A program made the position numbers and the translations under genes. Shown one piece after another: positions 1 to 13,464 of a stretch of DNA of 64,000 bases; the first letter of the stretch is position 1; the number at the start of each line of letters is the position of its first letter. The notes beneath the pieces are model-generated. The model was not told the DNA's origin. It made no database searches and saw only the letters and a program-made list of their open reading frames with translations. Origin of the DNA: Microbacterium sp. zg-B96 (GTDB lineage Bacteria; Actinomycetota; Actinomycetes; Actinomycetales; Microbacteriaceae); NCBI RefSeq assembly GCF_030246865.1, contig NZ_CP126738.1, positions 1 to 64,000 of the forward strand, written 5' to 3'.

Positions 1-35
1 AGGGAAGCCTCCCTGATTAGCGTTGCCCACGCACG

Positions 36-44
36 TTATCCACA
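36..44 (+). promoter_or_regulatory. DnaA box upstream of dnaA
   Basis: A perfect TTATCCACA nonamer lies 56 nt before the dnaA start codon. DnaA boxes in the dnaA promoter region usually mediate autoregulation by DnaA. The rest of bases 1-100 holds only the dnaA leader and its Shine-Dalgarno sequence. The window starts too late to show rpmH, the usual divergent neighbour. Confidence 0.8.
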
Positions 45-100
45 GGCCCGCCCCCTCCGAGTGCGGCGGATGCCACGGCGCATCGATCCCCGGAGGCGCA

Positions 101-1516
101 ATGTCACAGCACGACCTTCCAGACGTACCGGTCTGGAGAGCTGTGCTCGACGAGCTCTCCGGCGACGAGCGGGTCACCCCGCAGTTGCAAGGCTTTCTCA
201 GTCTCGCCGTCGCGCAGGGCGTGATGAGCGGCACACTGTATCTCGACGTACCCAACGAGCTGACCGCGGCGCAGCTGAACAAGCGGCTGCGCGCTCCCAT
301 CATGGAAGCCCTCGCCCGCGTCGACGCCGAACCTGCAGCTTCCGCGTTCCGCGTCGTGGTCAACCCCGAGCTGACCGACGCGCATTTGACCGCACCGATC
401 CCGCTGCAGCCGGCGCCGGCTCCCATCGTGGTGCGCAGCCCGATCGCCGAGGCACCCGAGCCGGTCGCGCCGCCCTCCCGCAGTGACACCCGGCTCAACC
501 CGAAGTACACCTTCGACAACTTCGTCATCGGCCAGTCCAACCGTTTCGCGCATGCCGCCGCCGTGGCCGTGGCCGAAGCACCCGCGAAGGCGTACAACCC
601 GCTGTTCATCTACGGCGACTCCGGGCTGGGCAAGACCCACCTGCTGCACGCGATCGGCGAGTACGGGCTGAGCCTGTACCCCGGCATCCGGGTGCGATAC
701 GTCTCGAGCGAAGAGTTCACCAACGACTTCATCAACTCGATCGCCAATAACCGCGGTGCCGCCTTCCAGGCACGCTACCGCGAAGTCGACATCCTGCTGA
801 TCGACGACATCCAGTTCCTGCAGGGGCGCGCCGAGACGCAGGAAGCCTTCTTCCACACGTTCAACCAGCTGCACGACCACGACAAGCAGGTCGTGATCAC
901 CAGCGACCTGCCGCCGCGGCTGCTCACCGGGTTCGAAGACCGCATGCGCAGTCGGTTCGAGTGGGGTCTGATCACCGACGTTCAGGCACCCGACCTCGAA
1001 ACCCGCATCGCGATCCTCCGTAAGAAGGCGCAGTCCGAGCGACTTCTGGTGCCCGACGAGGTTCTCGAGTACATCGCCACGAAGGTCTCGTCGAACATCC
1101 GCGAGCTCGAAGGGGCGCTGATCCGCGTCTCGGCGTTCGCGAGCCTCAACCGCTCGTCGCTGGACATCTCCCTCGCACAGACCGTGCTGCGCGACATCAT
1201 CGATCACGACGATGCCAACGTGGTCTCACCGACCGACATCATCACCGCCACGGCGCAGTACTTCCGGCTGTCGGTGGACGATCTCTACGGCTCAAGCAGG
1301 TCCCAGGCCGTCGCCACGGCCCGTCAGATCGCGATGTACCTGTGCCGTGAGCGCACGAGCCTGTCGCTGCCGAAGATCGGTCAGCTGTTCGGCAACCGCG
1401 ACCACACGACCGTGATGTACGCCTACAAGAAGATCAGCGAACTCATGAAAGAGCGCCGCTCCATCTACAACCAGGTGTCCGAGATCACCACGCAGCTGGG
1501 CCGCAACGGCCGCTGA
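101..1516 (+). CDS. dnaA: chromosomal replication initiator protein DnaA
   Basis: DnaA is the AAA+ ATPase that binds DnaA boxes and opens oriC. Over 471 residues I see an N-terminal domain I, a Pro/Ala-rich linker around residues 95-130, and Walker A GDSGLGKT at about 172-179. Walker B ILLIDD follows at about 231-236, and the C-terminal DNA-binding signature [11 protein letters not shown] at about 431-441. The frame is open from base 23. I chose ATG 101 because a clear SD (CGGAGG, 91-96) sits just upstream, and the protein then begins MSQHDLPDV, as a domain I should. The extra 26 residues of the longer frame look non-coding. It precedes oriC and dnaN, the usual order. Confidence 0.98.
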   Translation: MSQHDLPDVPVWRAVLDELSGDERVTPQLQGFLSLAVAQGVMSGTLYLDVPNELTAAQLNKRLRAPIMEALARVDAEPAASAFRVVVNPELTDAHLTAPIPLQPAPAPIVVRSPIAEAPEPVAPPSRSDTRLNPKYTFDNFVIGQSNRFAHAAAVAVAEAPAKAYNPLFIYGDSGLGKTHLLHAIGEYGLSLYPGIRVRYVSSEEFTNDFINSIANNRGAAFQARYREVDILLIDDIQFLQGRAETQEAFFHTFNQLHDHDKQVVITSDLPPRLLTGFEDRMRSRFEWGLITDVQAPDLETRIAILRKKAQSERLLVPDEVLEYIATKVSSNIRELEGALIRVSAFASLNRSSLDISLAQTVLRDIIDHDDANVVSPTDIITATAQYFRLSVDDLYGSSRSQAVATARQIAMYLCRERTSLSLPKIGQLFGNRDHTTVMYAYKKISELMKERRSIYNQVSEITTQLGRNGR

Positions 1517-1637
1517 CCGCCGTCCGCAGGCCTATGCCGCGGTCCGCATGCCCGTCGAGCGACGTATTCGTGTCTCTCGCGCTTGACAGGCGCGCCTCGG
1601 CGCGCCATCATCCCAGTTCTGCACAGTGTGGAAAACC

Positions 1638-1646
1638 TGTGGATAA
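1638..1646 (-). promoter_or_regulatory. perfect DnaA box in oriC
   Basis: TGTGGATAA is the reverse complement of the consensus TTATCCACA. A one-mismatch box, TGTGGAAAA, lies 11 nt upstream (1627-1635), so the two are phased roughly one helical turn apart. Confidence 0.8.
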
Positions 1647-1805
1647 ATGTGAGACGCGCCGACGTGATTGTGCACAGATCGGGCCAGCCTGTGGAGGACG
1701 GCACTGCAACGGCACCTCGCCGATACCCGCGGAAAGACGCCAATCCGCACGCCGCTAACAAATGACACGGTTGTCGTTACGGTGTCTCGACTGGCATCGC
1801 GGAAG

Positions 1806-1814
1806 TTATCCACA
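1806..1814 (+). promoter_or_regulatory. perfect DnaA box in oriC
   Basis: TTATCCACA is followed after one base by TTTCCACA (1816-1823), giving a tandem strong/weak pair close to the dnaN side of the origin. Confidence 0.8.
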
Positions 1815-1958
1815 GTTTCCACAGGCGTTAACAAGATGACAGAACCATCTCTATGAATTTCCAGTCCATCACCGTGACCGGAACCGGAATCACATCTTCC
1901 GGGCCAGTGCCTCCTGGGCAGTAGCATGGGAGCCCAACCCGCCGTCAAGGGAGCACCA

Positions 1959-3110
1959 GTGAAGTTCCACGTCAATCGCGATGTGTTCAGCGAGGCCGTG
2001 TCGTTCGTCGTGAAGCTTCTGCCGCAGCGAAACCCGCAGCCGATCCTGGCCGGCGTGCTCATCGAAGCCACCGAAGCGGGTCTGTCGCTGTCGGCCTTCG
2101 ACTACGAAGCGTCCGCCCGCACCACGATCGAGGCCACGGTCGATGACCCGGGCACGATCCTGGTGCACGGCCGCCTCCTCGCCGACATCGCCAGCAAGCT
2201 CCCCAACGCCCCGATCCAGATGAGCATCGAGGACGACGGCGGCATCCTGCTGACCTGTGGTTCCGCCCGCTTCACGCTGTCGTCGATGCCGGTGCAGGAA
2301 TACCCCGCGATCCCGGAGGTCTCCGGCGAATCGGGCCTGGTCCCCGCCGATGACTTCGGCACCGCGATCGCACAGGTCGCCTTCGCCGCGTCCCGCGACG
2401 ACGTGACCCCCGTGCTCACCGGCGTGCAGCTCGAGGTCTCCGGCACGCAGCTGAGCCTTGTCGCCACCGACCGTTACCGCGTGGCGCTGCGGGAACTGCC
2501 CTGGGACGGCGGAGCCGCGGCCACCGAGGAGTCGACGACCGCCCTCGTCCCGGCACGCACGCTCACCGAGGTCGGCAAGACCTTCGCGCACTCCGGTGAC
2601 ATCTCGATCGCCTTCTCCGGCTCCGGCGACCGTGAGATCATCGCGTTCACGGCCGGCAACAAGACGGTCACGTCTTTGCTGATCAAGGGCAACTTCCCGC
2701 CGGTGCGGCGGCTGTTCCCCGAGCAGACCGAGCACCACGCGGTGGTCAACACCGCCGAGCTCATCGAAGCCGTGCGCCGCGTGTCGCTCGTGCTCGACCG
2801 ATCTGCGCCGCTGCGGTTCACCTTCACGGTCGACAGCGTCTCGATGGATGCCTCGGGCACCGAGCAGGCACGTGCGACGGAGTCGGTGGATGCCACGCTC
2901 GTCGGCGAGGATGTCACTCTCGGCCTGAACCCGCAGTACCTCATCGAGGCGCTCGGAGCGGTGCGCAGCGAGTTCACGCGCATCACGTTCACCTCGAGCG
3001 AGAACGCCAACAAGCTCAGTCCCGTGCTGATCACGGCGCAGACCTCCGTCGACCGCGCCGGTGAGGGTTCGTTCAAGTACCTGCTGCAGCCGAACCTTCT
3101 GCTGCGCTGA
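1959..3110 (+). CDS. dnaN: DNA polymerase III beta subunit (sliding clamp)
   Basis: The ring-shaped processivity clamp tethers DNA polymerase III and other factors to DNA. The product is 383 residues, in the family range, with the three-fold repeated clamp architecture and the C-terminal segment VLITAQTSVDR typical of actinobacterial clamps. An in-frame ATG exists at 1926. I prefer GTG 1959, because GGGAG (1949-1953) lies 5 nt upstream and the protein then begins VKFHVNRDVF, as homologues do. recF follows after 52 nt; there is no gnd gene between them, unlike in some actinobacteria. Confidence 0.97.
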   Translation: MKFHVNRDVFSEAVSFVVKLLPQRNPQPILAGVLIEATEAGLSLSAFDYEASARTTIEATVDDPGTILVHGRLLADIASKLPNAPIQMSIEDDGGILLTCGSARFTLSSMPVQEYPAIPEVSGESGLVPADDFGTAIAQVAFAASRDDVTPVLTGVQLEVSGTQLSLVATDRYRVALRELPWDGGAAATEESTTALVPARTLTEVGKTFAHSGDISIAFSGSGDREIIAFTAGNKTVTSLLIKGNFPPVRRLFPEQTEHHAVVNTAELIEAVRRVSLVLDRSAPLRFTFTVDSVSMDASGTEQARATESVDATLVGEDVTLGLNPQYLIEALGAVRSEFTRITFTSSENANKLSPVLITAQTSVDRAGEGSFKYLLQPNLLLR

Positions 3111-3162
3111 CCACCGCAGCCGGCCCGGGCGACCTGTCGGAACGGCGAACTAGGGTGATTCG

Positions 3163-4320
3163 GTGATCGTCGAGCAGCTCAGCCTCGTGGACTTCCGCAA
3201 TTACGCGGTCGCCGACGTCGCGCTGTTCCCCGGCGCGAACGTGTTCGTCGGCCGCAATGGCCAGGGTAAGACCAACCTGGTCGAAGCCATCGCCTTCTTC
3301 GCCACGCTGGGGTCGCACCGGGTGTCCAACGACGCCCCGATGGTGCGTCACGGTGCGGATGCCGCGATCGTTCGGGCTCGGCTGGCTCACGGTGAACGGC
3401 GTGTGCAGTTGGAAGTCCAGGTCAACAAGCAGGGATCCAACAAGGCGCGCGTCAACGGGGCGCCGGTCAAGCCGTCGGAACTGCCGCGCTACGCGCAGGT
3501 CGTGTTGTTCGCTCCGGAAGACCTGCAGATCGTCCGGGGAGACCCCTCCGCTCGCCGTAGGTTCGCCGATCAACTGCTCATCCAGCGCACTCCGCGCATG
3601 GCCGGAGTGCTTGCCGACTACGACCGAGTACTCAAGCAGCGCACCGCCCTGCTGAAATCGGCGAAGGCGCGCGGCATCCGCGGCGACGCGCTCACGACCC
3701 TCGAGGTGTGGGACGACAAACTCGTCACCCTCGGCACGCAGGTGATCCGCGCTCGTCTGGCCCTCGCATCCGAGCTCACCGGTCCGCTCGTCGCCGCGTA
3801 TGCGGCGATCGCCGGCGCTGACCACAGCCCGGAAATGGTCTGGGCGCTGTCGGTGGACGGTACCGATCCCGAGGAGGATGCCGCGTCGGCGGCGTCCGCG
3901 GCCGATGCCTCCGCCGTCGAGGCGCTGTTCCGCACGGCACTGGCCTCCCGCCGCACCGCCGAGTTCGACCGTGGCCTGACGCTGACCGGCCCGCATCGTG
4001 ACGACCTGCTGCTGCGGGTGCGCGGCCTGCCGGTGAAGGGCTATGCGTCGCACGGCGAGTCGTGGTCGGTCGCGCTCGCGCTGCGGCTGGCATCGGCAGA
4101 GCTGCTGCGCGCCGAGTCGCGGCTGGGAGATCCGGTACTCATCCTCGACGATGTGTTCGCCGAACTCGACGCCGACCGTCGCAGCCGCCTGGCAGGACTG
4201 GTCGCCGACTACGAGCAGGTCGTGGTCACCGCCGCCGTCGACGATGATGTGCCGGTCGCGCTGCGTGCGCGCACCGTGCGGGTGGATGCCGGTCGCATCC
4301 TGGAGGCAGAAAATGACTGA
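3163..4320 (+). CDS. recF: DNA replication and repair protein RecF
   Basis: RecF is an SMC/ABC-like ATPase that helps load RecA at gapped DNA with RecO and RecR. The 385 residues contain Walker A GRNGQGKTN (about 29-37), the signature region SHGESW and Walker B VLILDDVFAELD near residue 330. GTG 3163 has no SD. TAGGGT (3151-3156) lies 6 nt before it, which fits a -10 box driving a leaderless transcript. The 3' end overlaps the next gene by 8 nt, so the two are probably translated in a coupled way. Confidence 0.97.
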   Translation: MIVEQLSLVDFRNYAVADVALFPGANVFVGRNGQGKTNLVEAIAFFATLGSHRVSNDAPMVRHGADAAIVRARLAHGERRVQLEVQVNKQGSNKARVNGAPVKPSELPRYAQVVLFAPEDLQIVRGDPSARRRFADQLLIQRTPRMAGVLADYDRVLKQRTALLKSAKARGIRGDALTTLEVWDDKLVTLGTQVIRARLALASELTGPLVAAYAAIAGADHSPEMVWALSVDGTDPEEDAASAASAADASAVEALFRTALASRRTAEFDRGLTLTGPHRDDLLLRVRGLPVKGYASHGESWSVALALRLASAELLRAESRLGDPVLILDDVFAELDADRRSRLAGLVADYEQVVVTAAVDDDVPVALRARTVRVDAGRILEAEND

Positions 4321-4801
4321 TCCGGCGCGTATTCCCGAAACCATCGCGACCTACATGAGGTTGCGGGGCCTGGAACCGACGACCCGCGGCTCACGCCGCA
4401 AACGCCGCCGCGTCACCGACGACGAGAACGCACCGTTCACCTCTGGTCGCGATCCGCACGGCCTGGGCGACGTGGTCGCCGCGCTCACCCGGGCCTCCGG
4501 GTGGGACTCGCAACTGGCCCGCGAAGACCTCGTCCTGCAGTGGGATGAGGTCGCCGGCGCCGAGACGGCGCAGCACGCGGCGCCGGTCGCTCTGGGCGAC
4601 GGCATCCTCACCGTGCAGTGCGACTCCACCGCATGGGCTCGCCAGCTCACCCTGATGCGAGCGACGATCGTCTCGGAGATCGCGCGCCGCTTCCCTGAGG
4701 CGGGCGTGTCGAGCATCCGGTTCATCGGGCCGGACGTTCCCTCCTGGAAATGGGGCCGCAGAGCGATTCCAGGGCGGGGTCCTCGCGATACCTACGGCTA
4801 A
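4313..4801 (+). CDS. DUF721/DciA-family protein
   Basis: This 162-residue protein has a basic N-terminal tail (GSRRKRRR) and a C-terminal DUF721 domain beginning near the WDEVAG motif. DUF721 includes DciA, the helicase operator that in many bacteria replaces DnaC-type loaders for DnaB, so a replication role is likely by family and position. The frame is open from 4043. ATG 4313 is chosen because TGGAGG (4301-4306) precedes it and it starts inside the recF 3' end. The gene sits between recF and gyrB as in most actinobacteria. Confidence 0.9.
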   Translation: MTDPARIPETIATYMRLRGLEPTTRGSRRKRRRVTDDENAPFTSGRDPHGLGDVVAALTRASGWDSQLAREDLVLQWDEVAGAETAQHAAPVALGDGILTVQCDSTAWARQLTLMRATIVSEIARRFPEAGVSSIRFIGPDVPSWKWGRRAIPGRGPRDTYG

Positions 4802-4878
4802 CCCACGATCTGGGGCATTCCACGCGATTTCAGGGCGCTACAGGGCCGTTTATGCCCCGTTCGGTGAGTGAAACCCAG

Positions 4879-6963
<2,085 letters not shown>

Positions 6964-6998
6964 GCTGCGCTGCACAAGCGAACCGGAACTGAGAGAAC

Positions 6999-9589
<2,591 letters not shown>

Positions 9590-9593
<4 letters not shown>

Positions 9594-9994
9594 GTACGGT
9601 AGCCGACAAGCTGGCCAAGAAGTCCTCAAGCAAGACCAGCTCCAAGCAGGTGCGCCTGCGGCTGGTCTACGTGGACTTCTGGTCCGCGGTGAAGCTGTCG
9701 TTCCTGGCTGCGGTGGCGCTGGCCGTGGTGACCGTGGTGTCGATCTTCCTGGTCTACATGATCCTGGAGGCCACCACCCTGCTGGCCAAGGTCGACGAGC
9801 TGTTCATGGCCTTCACCGACGGCACGGGGTCGCTCACGTCCTTCCTGGGGCTCCCCCAGGTGATGGCGTTCGCGGCGATCGTGGCCATCCTCAACCTCAT
9901 CGTGGTGACGGTGCTCGGTGCCGTCGTCGCGGGCATCTACAACCTCATGGTGAAGATCACCGGCGGGCTGCTCGTCGGGTTCACCTCCAACTGA
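9590..9994 (+). CDS. DUF3566 membrane protein
   Basis: This 134-residue protein has a short Lys/Ser-rich cytoplasmic N-terminus, then two membrane segments (about 32-57 and 90-118). It belongs to DUF3566, a family almost always found directly after gyrA in actinobacteria; its function is unknown. Start ATG 9590 overlaps the gyrA stop (ATGA), pointing to translational coupling with the gyrase operon. Confidence 0.85.
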
Positions 9995-10039
9995 CTCGCC
10001 CGGCGCGTCGTCGGTTTCGTGAAACCGGGTCGCGTCGGG

Positions 10040-10045
10040 TAAAGT
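10040..10045 (+). promoter_or_regulatory. possible -10 element of the tRNA-Ile/tRNA-Ala unit
   Basis: TAAAGT fits TANNNT and lies 30 nt before the mature tRNA-Ile 5' end. No convincing -35 is visible. A short perfect hairpin GGTTTC-GT-GAAACC (10013-10026) lies just upstream, after the DUF3566 gene. Confidence 0.35.
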
Positions 10046-10075
10046 CTTGGAGGTTGCCGATGCGAATCGGCGCAG

Positions 10076-10152
10076 GGGGCTATAGCTCAGGCGGTTAGAG
10101 CGCTTCACTGATAATGAAGAGGTCCCAGGTTCAAGTCCTGGTAGCCCCACCA
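10076..10152 (+). tRNA. tRNA-Ile (GAT)
   Basis: The acceptor stem pairs GGGGCTA with TAGCCCC (10142-10148), and the T-arm contains GGTTCAAGTCC. The anticodon stem CTTCA/TGAAG encloses loop CTGATAA with anticodon GAT at 10110-10112. CCA is encoded at 10150-10152. It lies 7 nt before tRNA-Ala, a common pair downstream of gyrA. Confidence 0.97.
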
Positions 10153-10159
10153 CAGCCCC

Positions 10160-10232
10160 GGGGCCTTAGCTCAGTTGGTAGAGCGCCTGCTTTGCAAGCA
10201 GGATGTCAGGAGTTCGAATCTCCTAGGCTCCA
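10160..10232 (+). tRNA. tRNA-Ala (TGC)
   Basis: The acceptor stem GGGGCCT pairs with AGGCTCC (one G-U pair). The anticodon stem CCTGC/GCAGG encloses TTTGCAA with anticodon TGC at 10193-10195. The T-arm carries AGTTCGAATCTC. CCA is not encoded: the next bases after discriminator A10232 are CAG. Confidence 0.97.
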
Positions 10233-10237
10233 CAGTT

Positions 10238-10269
10238 CGAAAAGCGTCGCCCTCGGGCGGCGCTTTTCG
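10238..10269 (+). terminator. hairpin after tRNA-Ala
   Basis: CGAAAAGCG (10238-10246) pairs perfectly with CGCTTTTCG (10261-10269), and the inner TCGCCC/GGGCGG extends the stem. The following T-run is weak (GGTTTTCC). It probably ends the two-tRNA transcript. Confidence 0.7.
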
Positions 10270-10433
10270 GTTTTCCGGCTTCGCACTGCCGCGACGGCGC
10301 ACCGGTTCTTCGGAGATCGGCAGTCCTTCGGATGCCGCGGGGCCGGATGGTCCGAAGTTGTGACGTTCGCCGAAGTTGTGGCGGTGGGCGCGGACACCAG
10401 GCCCATGTCGCCCCGCTCGGTAGAGTCACAGAC

Positions 10434-10856
10434 ATGGACATGCGGATCGCCGCCTACGCCGTCATCACCGATGACGACGAGCGCGTCCTGCTTGCCCACT
10501 GGAACCAGAACGGCCACTCCGGCTGGACCATGCCCGGTGGCGGCCTGGAGGACGGCGAGGACCCCGAGCACGCCGTGCGGCGCGAGGTGCGCGAGGAGAC
10601 CGGCTACCGCGTCGCGGTCGGGCCCGTCCTTGGCATCCACTCGCGTGTCATCCCGGCCTCCCGACGCATCGCCGAGGGGGAGGGTCCGCTGCACACGCTG
10701 CGCATCGTCTACAGCGCCCGCATCACCGGGGGCCGGCTGCGCGACGAGGTGGATGGTTCCACTGACCGTGCCGAGTGGTTCCCGCTGGCCGGGGTGTGGC
10801 TCCTGCAGCGCGTGAAGCTCGTGGACATCGCGCTGAAGATGGCTCAGCTCAGCTGA
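10434..10856 (+). CDS. NUDIX hydrolase
   Basis: This 140-residue NUDIX-fold pyrophosphohydrolase carries a complete Nudix box: GGGLEDGEDP followed by REVREETGY (about residues 37-59), with the REVREE metal-binding core. The substrate cannot be told from sequence. The open frame extends to 10332. ATG 10434 is chosen because TAGAGT (10421-10426) lies 7 nt before it with no SD, the expected layout of a leaderless mRNA. The 3' end overlaps the convergent deacylase gene by 8 bp. Confidence 0.88.
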   Translation: MDMRIAAYAVITDDDERVLLAHWNQNGHSGWTMPGGGLEDGEDPEHAVRREVREETGYRVAVGPVLGIHSRVIPASRRIAEGEGPLHTLRIVYSARITGGRLRDEVDGSTDRAEWFPLAGVWLLQRVKLVDIALKMAQLS

Positions 10857-11346
10857 CGGATGCCGCAGCCAGCTCGGTGGAGATGTCGGCCACGGTGGCC
10901 TGATAGGCGGCGATGAGCGCGTCGGCATCGACGAACAGGCTGTAACCGGGCGCGCCGGCACCCATGGCGATGTGTTTGCCGACGATGCGCTCGTCCGCGA
11001 ACACCGGCCAGTCCGTCGTGCTGCCGATGGGCACGATGGTGCCGCGCTGGTATCCGGTGGCGGCCAAGGCGTGCTCGGCATCCGGCAGGCGCAGCCGGTT
11101 GACGCCCACGACGGAGCGCAACTTCGGCCACGAGATCGCGCGGTCCCCAGGGATGAGCACGAACAGATACGTGTCGTTGCTGCGCCCCACCACGAGGGTC
11201 TTCACGATGTCCGCGGGGGTCAGGCCCAGCAGGGCTGCCGCCTCGGGGAGGCTGTGCGCGGCCGGACGCTCCCGGAAAGACACCTCGAGCCCGCGCGCCT
11301 GTGCGGCGTCGCGGGCTCGAGAAAGACCGTCGGGGAGACTCGTCAA
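10849..11346 (-). CDS. YbaK/ProX-type aminoacyl-tRNA deacylase domain protein
   Basis: This 165-residue protein belongs to the YbaK / prolyl-tRNA editing (PF04073) family, which hydrolyses mischarged tRNAs. Supporting segments are DIVKTLVVG with the conserved Lys, YLFVLIPGDRAIS, GSTTDWPVFAD and GAGAPGYSLFVD. The most likely start is TTG at 11346, which overlaps the stop of the upstream gene (TTGA); no better ATG or GTG is available near the domain start. It therefore looks translationally coupled to the 11343-11930 gene. Which amino acid is edited is unknown. Confidence 0.8.
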   Translation of the reverse strand: MTSLPDGLSRARDAAQARGLEVSFRERPAAHSLPEAAALLGLTPADIVKTLVVGRSNDTYLFVLIPGDRAISWPKLRSVVGVNRLRLPDAEHALAATGYQRGTIVPIGSTTDWPVFADERIVGKHIAMGAGAPGYSLFVDADALIAAYQATVADISTELAAASVS

Positions 11347-11930
11347 GCGTCGGGTGCGCTCAGCGGGTCGTCGGCCACCCACAGCTCGTCGTCGGCGCGC
11401 AGCGTCTGCCACGCGGCGTAGACGATGCCCAGTGCCGCAGCAGCGCCCAGGATGATGGCGATGACGCCACCGGCGCTGACGCTCTTCTTCGGCTCGGGGG
11501 CCACGACAGACAGCTTCTTGGCGATCTTCTTCGCCGCATCCTTGCTGTACTTGTCGGCCTTCTTGGAGTACTTCGCCACGTCGGGGGCGGCGAAACCACG
11601 ACCTGCGGCCACGCGGGATCGGGTGTCGTTCGCGGCATCCCACACCGACATCGCGGAGCCGACGACGGCGCCGGCGGCGGGGACCACCTTGTCGTTGAGG
11701 ACGCTGCGCGAAACGGTCGCGGCCTTGGTGACGTACGGCGCTGCGTAGTGGCCGTAGGCAGTGTTGATCGCCGGCAGGACCTGCTCGCGGTTGTACTTTC
11801 CGAGCTGACGGCTCGCTTCCTTGGCGACGTGTGCCGCCTCACCAACCAGTACCTGCTGCGACTCCCACAGCGTGTTGGCCTGTTGCTGGAGCTTGCGGAG
11901 TTCCTTCTTGCGTTTGCGGCTGAGGCTCAC
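11343..11930 (-). CDS. conserved hypothetical protein with basic N-terminus and one membrane segment
   Basis: I do not recognise a family. The 195 residues begin with a strongly basic segment (RKRKKELRK) and a helical, Gln-rich stretch. A lysine-rich region (YSKKADKYSKDAAKK, about 120-140) follows, then one hydrophobic helix (about 155-177, VIAIILGAAAALGIVYAA) and an acidic C-terminus. The start is GTG 11930 after GGGAGG. A membrane-anchored cytoplasmic protein is likely. It is the first gene of a two-gene unit with the YbaK-type deacylase. Confidence 0.75.
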   Translation of the reverse strand: MSLSRKRKKELRKLQQQANTLWESQQVLVGEAAHVAKEASRQLGKYNREQVLPAINTAYGHYAAPYVTKAATVSRSVLNDKVVPAAGAVVGSAMSVWDAANDTRSRVAAGRGFAAPDVAKYSKKADKYSKDAAKKIAKKLSVVAPEPKKSVSAGGVIAIILGAAAALGIVYAAWQTLRADDELWVADDPLSAPDA

Positions 11931-12029
11931 GAGGGGCCCTCCCTTTTCGCTCGGGGACGTTTCTCCTTATCTTGCCAGACCTGCCCCTGGGCGGGAGGGG
12001 TTGCGCATAACTCTGCGAGAATGTACAAC

Positions 12030-12587
12030 ATGGCACTCCCCACTGCGGTCGCGACCTTGCACACCAACCATGGCGACATCGTCGTCAATCTCTTCGGAGA
12101 CCACGCACCTCGCACGGTGCAGAACTTCGTCGGCCTCGCCGACGGCACCGGGTCGTGGACCGACCCGGCTACCGGCAAGCCGGGCGAGGGCCCGCTGTAC
12201 AGCGACGTCATCTTCCATCGCATCATCCCCGGCTTCATGATCCAGGGCGGCGACCCCCTCGGTCAGGGCGTGGGCGGCCCCGGCTACACGTTCAACGACG
12301 AGATCCACCCCGAGCTGGACTTCGGCAAGCCCTACATCCTGGCCATGGCCAACGCGGGGCTCCGCCGTAACGCGATCACCGGCAAGGCCGAGGGCACCAA
12401 CGGCTCGCAGTTCTTCATCACGACCGACCCCACCCCGTGGCTCAACGGCAAGCACACCATCTTCGGCGAGGTCGCCGACGATGCCTCCCGTGCCGTCGTC
12501 GACGCGATCGCGAAGGTTCCGACGGCAGGCGGCGACCGCCCCATCGAGCCGGTTGTGATCTCCTCGATCGACGTCACCGCCGTCTGA
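12030..12587 (+). CDS. peptidyl-prolyl cis-trans isomerase, cyclophilin type
   Basis: This cytoplasmic cyclophilin is 185 residues with no signal peptide. The active-site block FHRIIPGFMIQGGD contains the catalytic-Arg region, and GTNGSQFFITT is the second signature. It accelerates proline isomerisation during folding. ATG 12021 (MYN) and ATG 12030 are both possible. No SD is visible, and the leader is short, so the transcript may be leaderless. A second, lipoprotein-type cyclophilin is encoded at 48723-49373. Confidence 0.92.
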   Translation: MALPTAVATLHTNHGDIVVNLFGDHAPRTVQNFVGLADGTGSWTDPATGKPGEGPLYSDVIFHRIIPGFMIQGGDPLGQGVGGPGYTFNDEIHPELDFGKPYILAMANAGLRRNAITGKAEGTNGSQFFITTDPTPWLNGKHTIFGEVADDASRAVVDAIAKVPTAGGDRPIEPVVISSIDVTAV

Positions 12588-12597
12588 CAACCCGATC

Positions 12598-13464
12598 GTG
12601 ACTTCCGCGGACTTCCGCACCAATCCGGAGAATTTCTGCTACCGGCATCCGGACCGGCAGAGCTTCGTGCTGTGCCAGCGGTGTCTGCGGACGATCTGCC
12701 CGGAATGCCAAACGCAGATGCCGGTCGGAGTGATCTGCCCGGAGTGCCTGCGCGATCAGCAGCAGTCGGCGAAAGTGACGCGGATGCCATCGCGCCGTAA
12801 GGCGCGGTGGCAGTCCACGTCCACCGATACGCGGCCGCTGGCGACCTATGCGCTCCTGATCGTCACGTCGGTGGTGTCGCTCATCGCGATGATCCCCGGT
12901 ATCGGCGGCGTGGTGTCCACGTACCTGGCGTTCAACAGCGCATTCCTGTTCCCCGGACCGGGTTTCCAGCCGTGGCGTCTGCTCACGGTGACGCTTGTGC
13001 ACGCGGGTGTCTGGCATCTGCTGCTGAACATGCTGGCGCTGTGGGCGCTGGGCCGGAGCCTCGAGCCCCTCCTGGGGCGCGGGCGCTTCCTTGCGCTCTA
13101 CGCGCTCAGCGGGCTGGGCGGATCGGTGCTGGTGGCGTTGCTTGCACCCGGTACGTGGGTCGTGGGTGCCTCGGGCGCGGTCTGGGGCCTGCTGGGCGCG
13201 ATGTTCGTGATCGGGCGTCACTTGGGCGTCAACGTCACCGCGATCGCGATCCTGCTGGGGCTCAACCTCGTGATCACGTTCCTGCCTGGTTCGGGAATCT
13301 CATGGCAGGCCCACATCGGCGGCGGCCTCGTGGGCGCGCTGGTCGGGCTCATCTTTGCGCGCACGCGCGCGGTACGCCAGCGGCGCAGCCAGATCTGGCT
13401 GCTCATCGCGGTCGCCGGGGGGCTTCTCGCACTGCTCGTTGTGCCGGTGCTGGTCTACGGCTGA
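12598..13464 (+). CDS. rhomboid-family intramembrane serine protease
   Basis: This 288-residue protein has an N-terminal cysteine-rich module (CYRHPDRQ, LCQRC, CPEC, CPECL; about residues 15-45) that resembles a zinc ribbon. A rhomboid domain of about six membrane helices follows. The catalytic Ser is in GASGAVWG, the catalytic His in AHIGGGLVG, and HLLLNMLALWALG matches the conserved helix-2 motif. The start is GTG 12598, 10 nt after the cyclophilin stop, a common actinobacterial pairing. Substrates are unknown. Confidence 0.9.
   Translation: MTSADFRTNPENFCYRHPDRQSFVLCQRCLRTICPECQTQMPVGVICPECLRDQQQSAKVTRMPSRRKARWQSTSTDTRPLATYALLIVTSVVSLIAMIPGIGGVVSTYLAFNSAFLFPGPGFQPWRLLTVTLVHAGVWHLLLNMLALWALGRSLEPLLGRGRFLALYALSGLGGSVLVALLAPGTWVVGASGAVWGLLGAMFVIGRHLGVNVTAIAILLGLNLVITFLPGSGISWQAHIGGGLVGALVGLIFARTRAVRQRRSQIWLLIAVAGGLLALLVVPVLVYG

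Larger units (their letters stand above)
1517..1958. other. oriC region between dnaA and dnaN
   Basis: This 442-nt gap carries no convincing gene, and it is the expected position of an actinobacterial origin. Perfect DnaA boxes are TGTGGATAA at 1638-1646 (minus orientation) and TTATCCACA at 1806-1814 (plus). Near-matches are TGTGGAAAA at 1627-1635 and GTTTCCACA at 1815-1823. Looser TGTG/CACA clusters lie around 1668-1695. Locally AT-richer tracts at about 1750-1790 and 1840-1860 could be unwinding sites. That these boxes act as the origin is inferred from position and motif. The last 12 nt hold the dnaN SD. Confidence 0.85.

Noticed and set aside
1534-1856. Small open frames within oriC (60-74 codons)
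   Set aside because: They overlap DnaA boxes, lack SD sequences and have no conserved features.
10013-10026. Possible parS site (GGTTTC-GT-GAAACC) near oriC
   Set aside because: It lacks the central CACGTG of the parS consensus TGTTTCACGTGAAACA and is only 14 bp. It looks like a short hairpin ahead of the tRNA unit.
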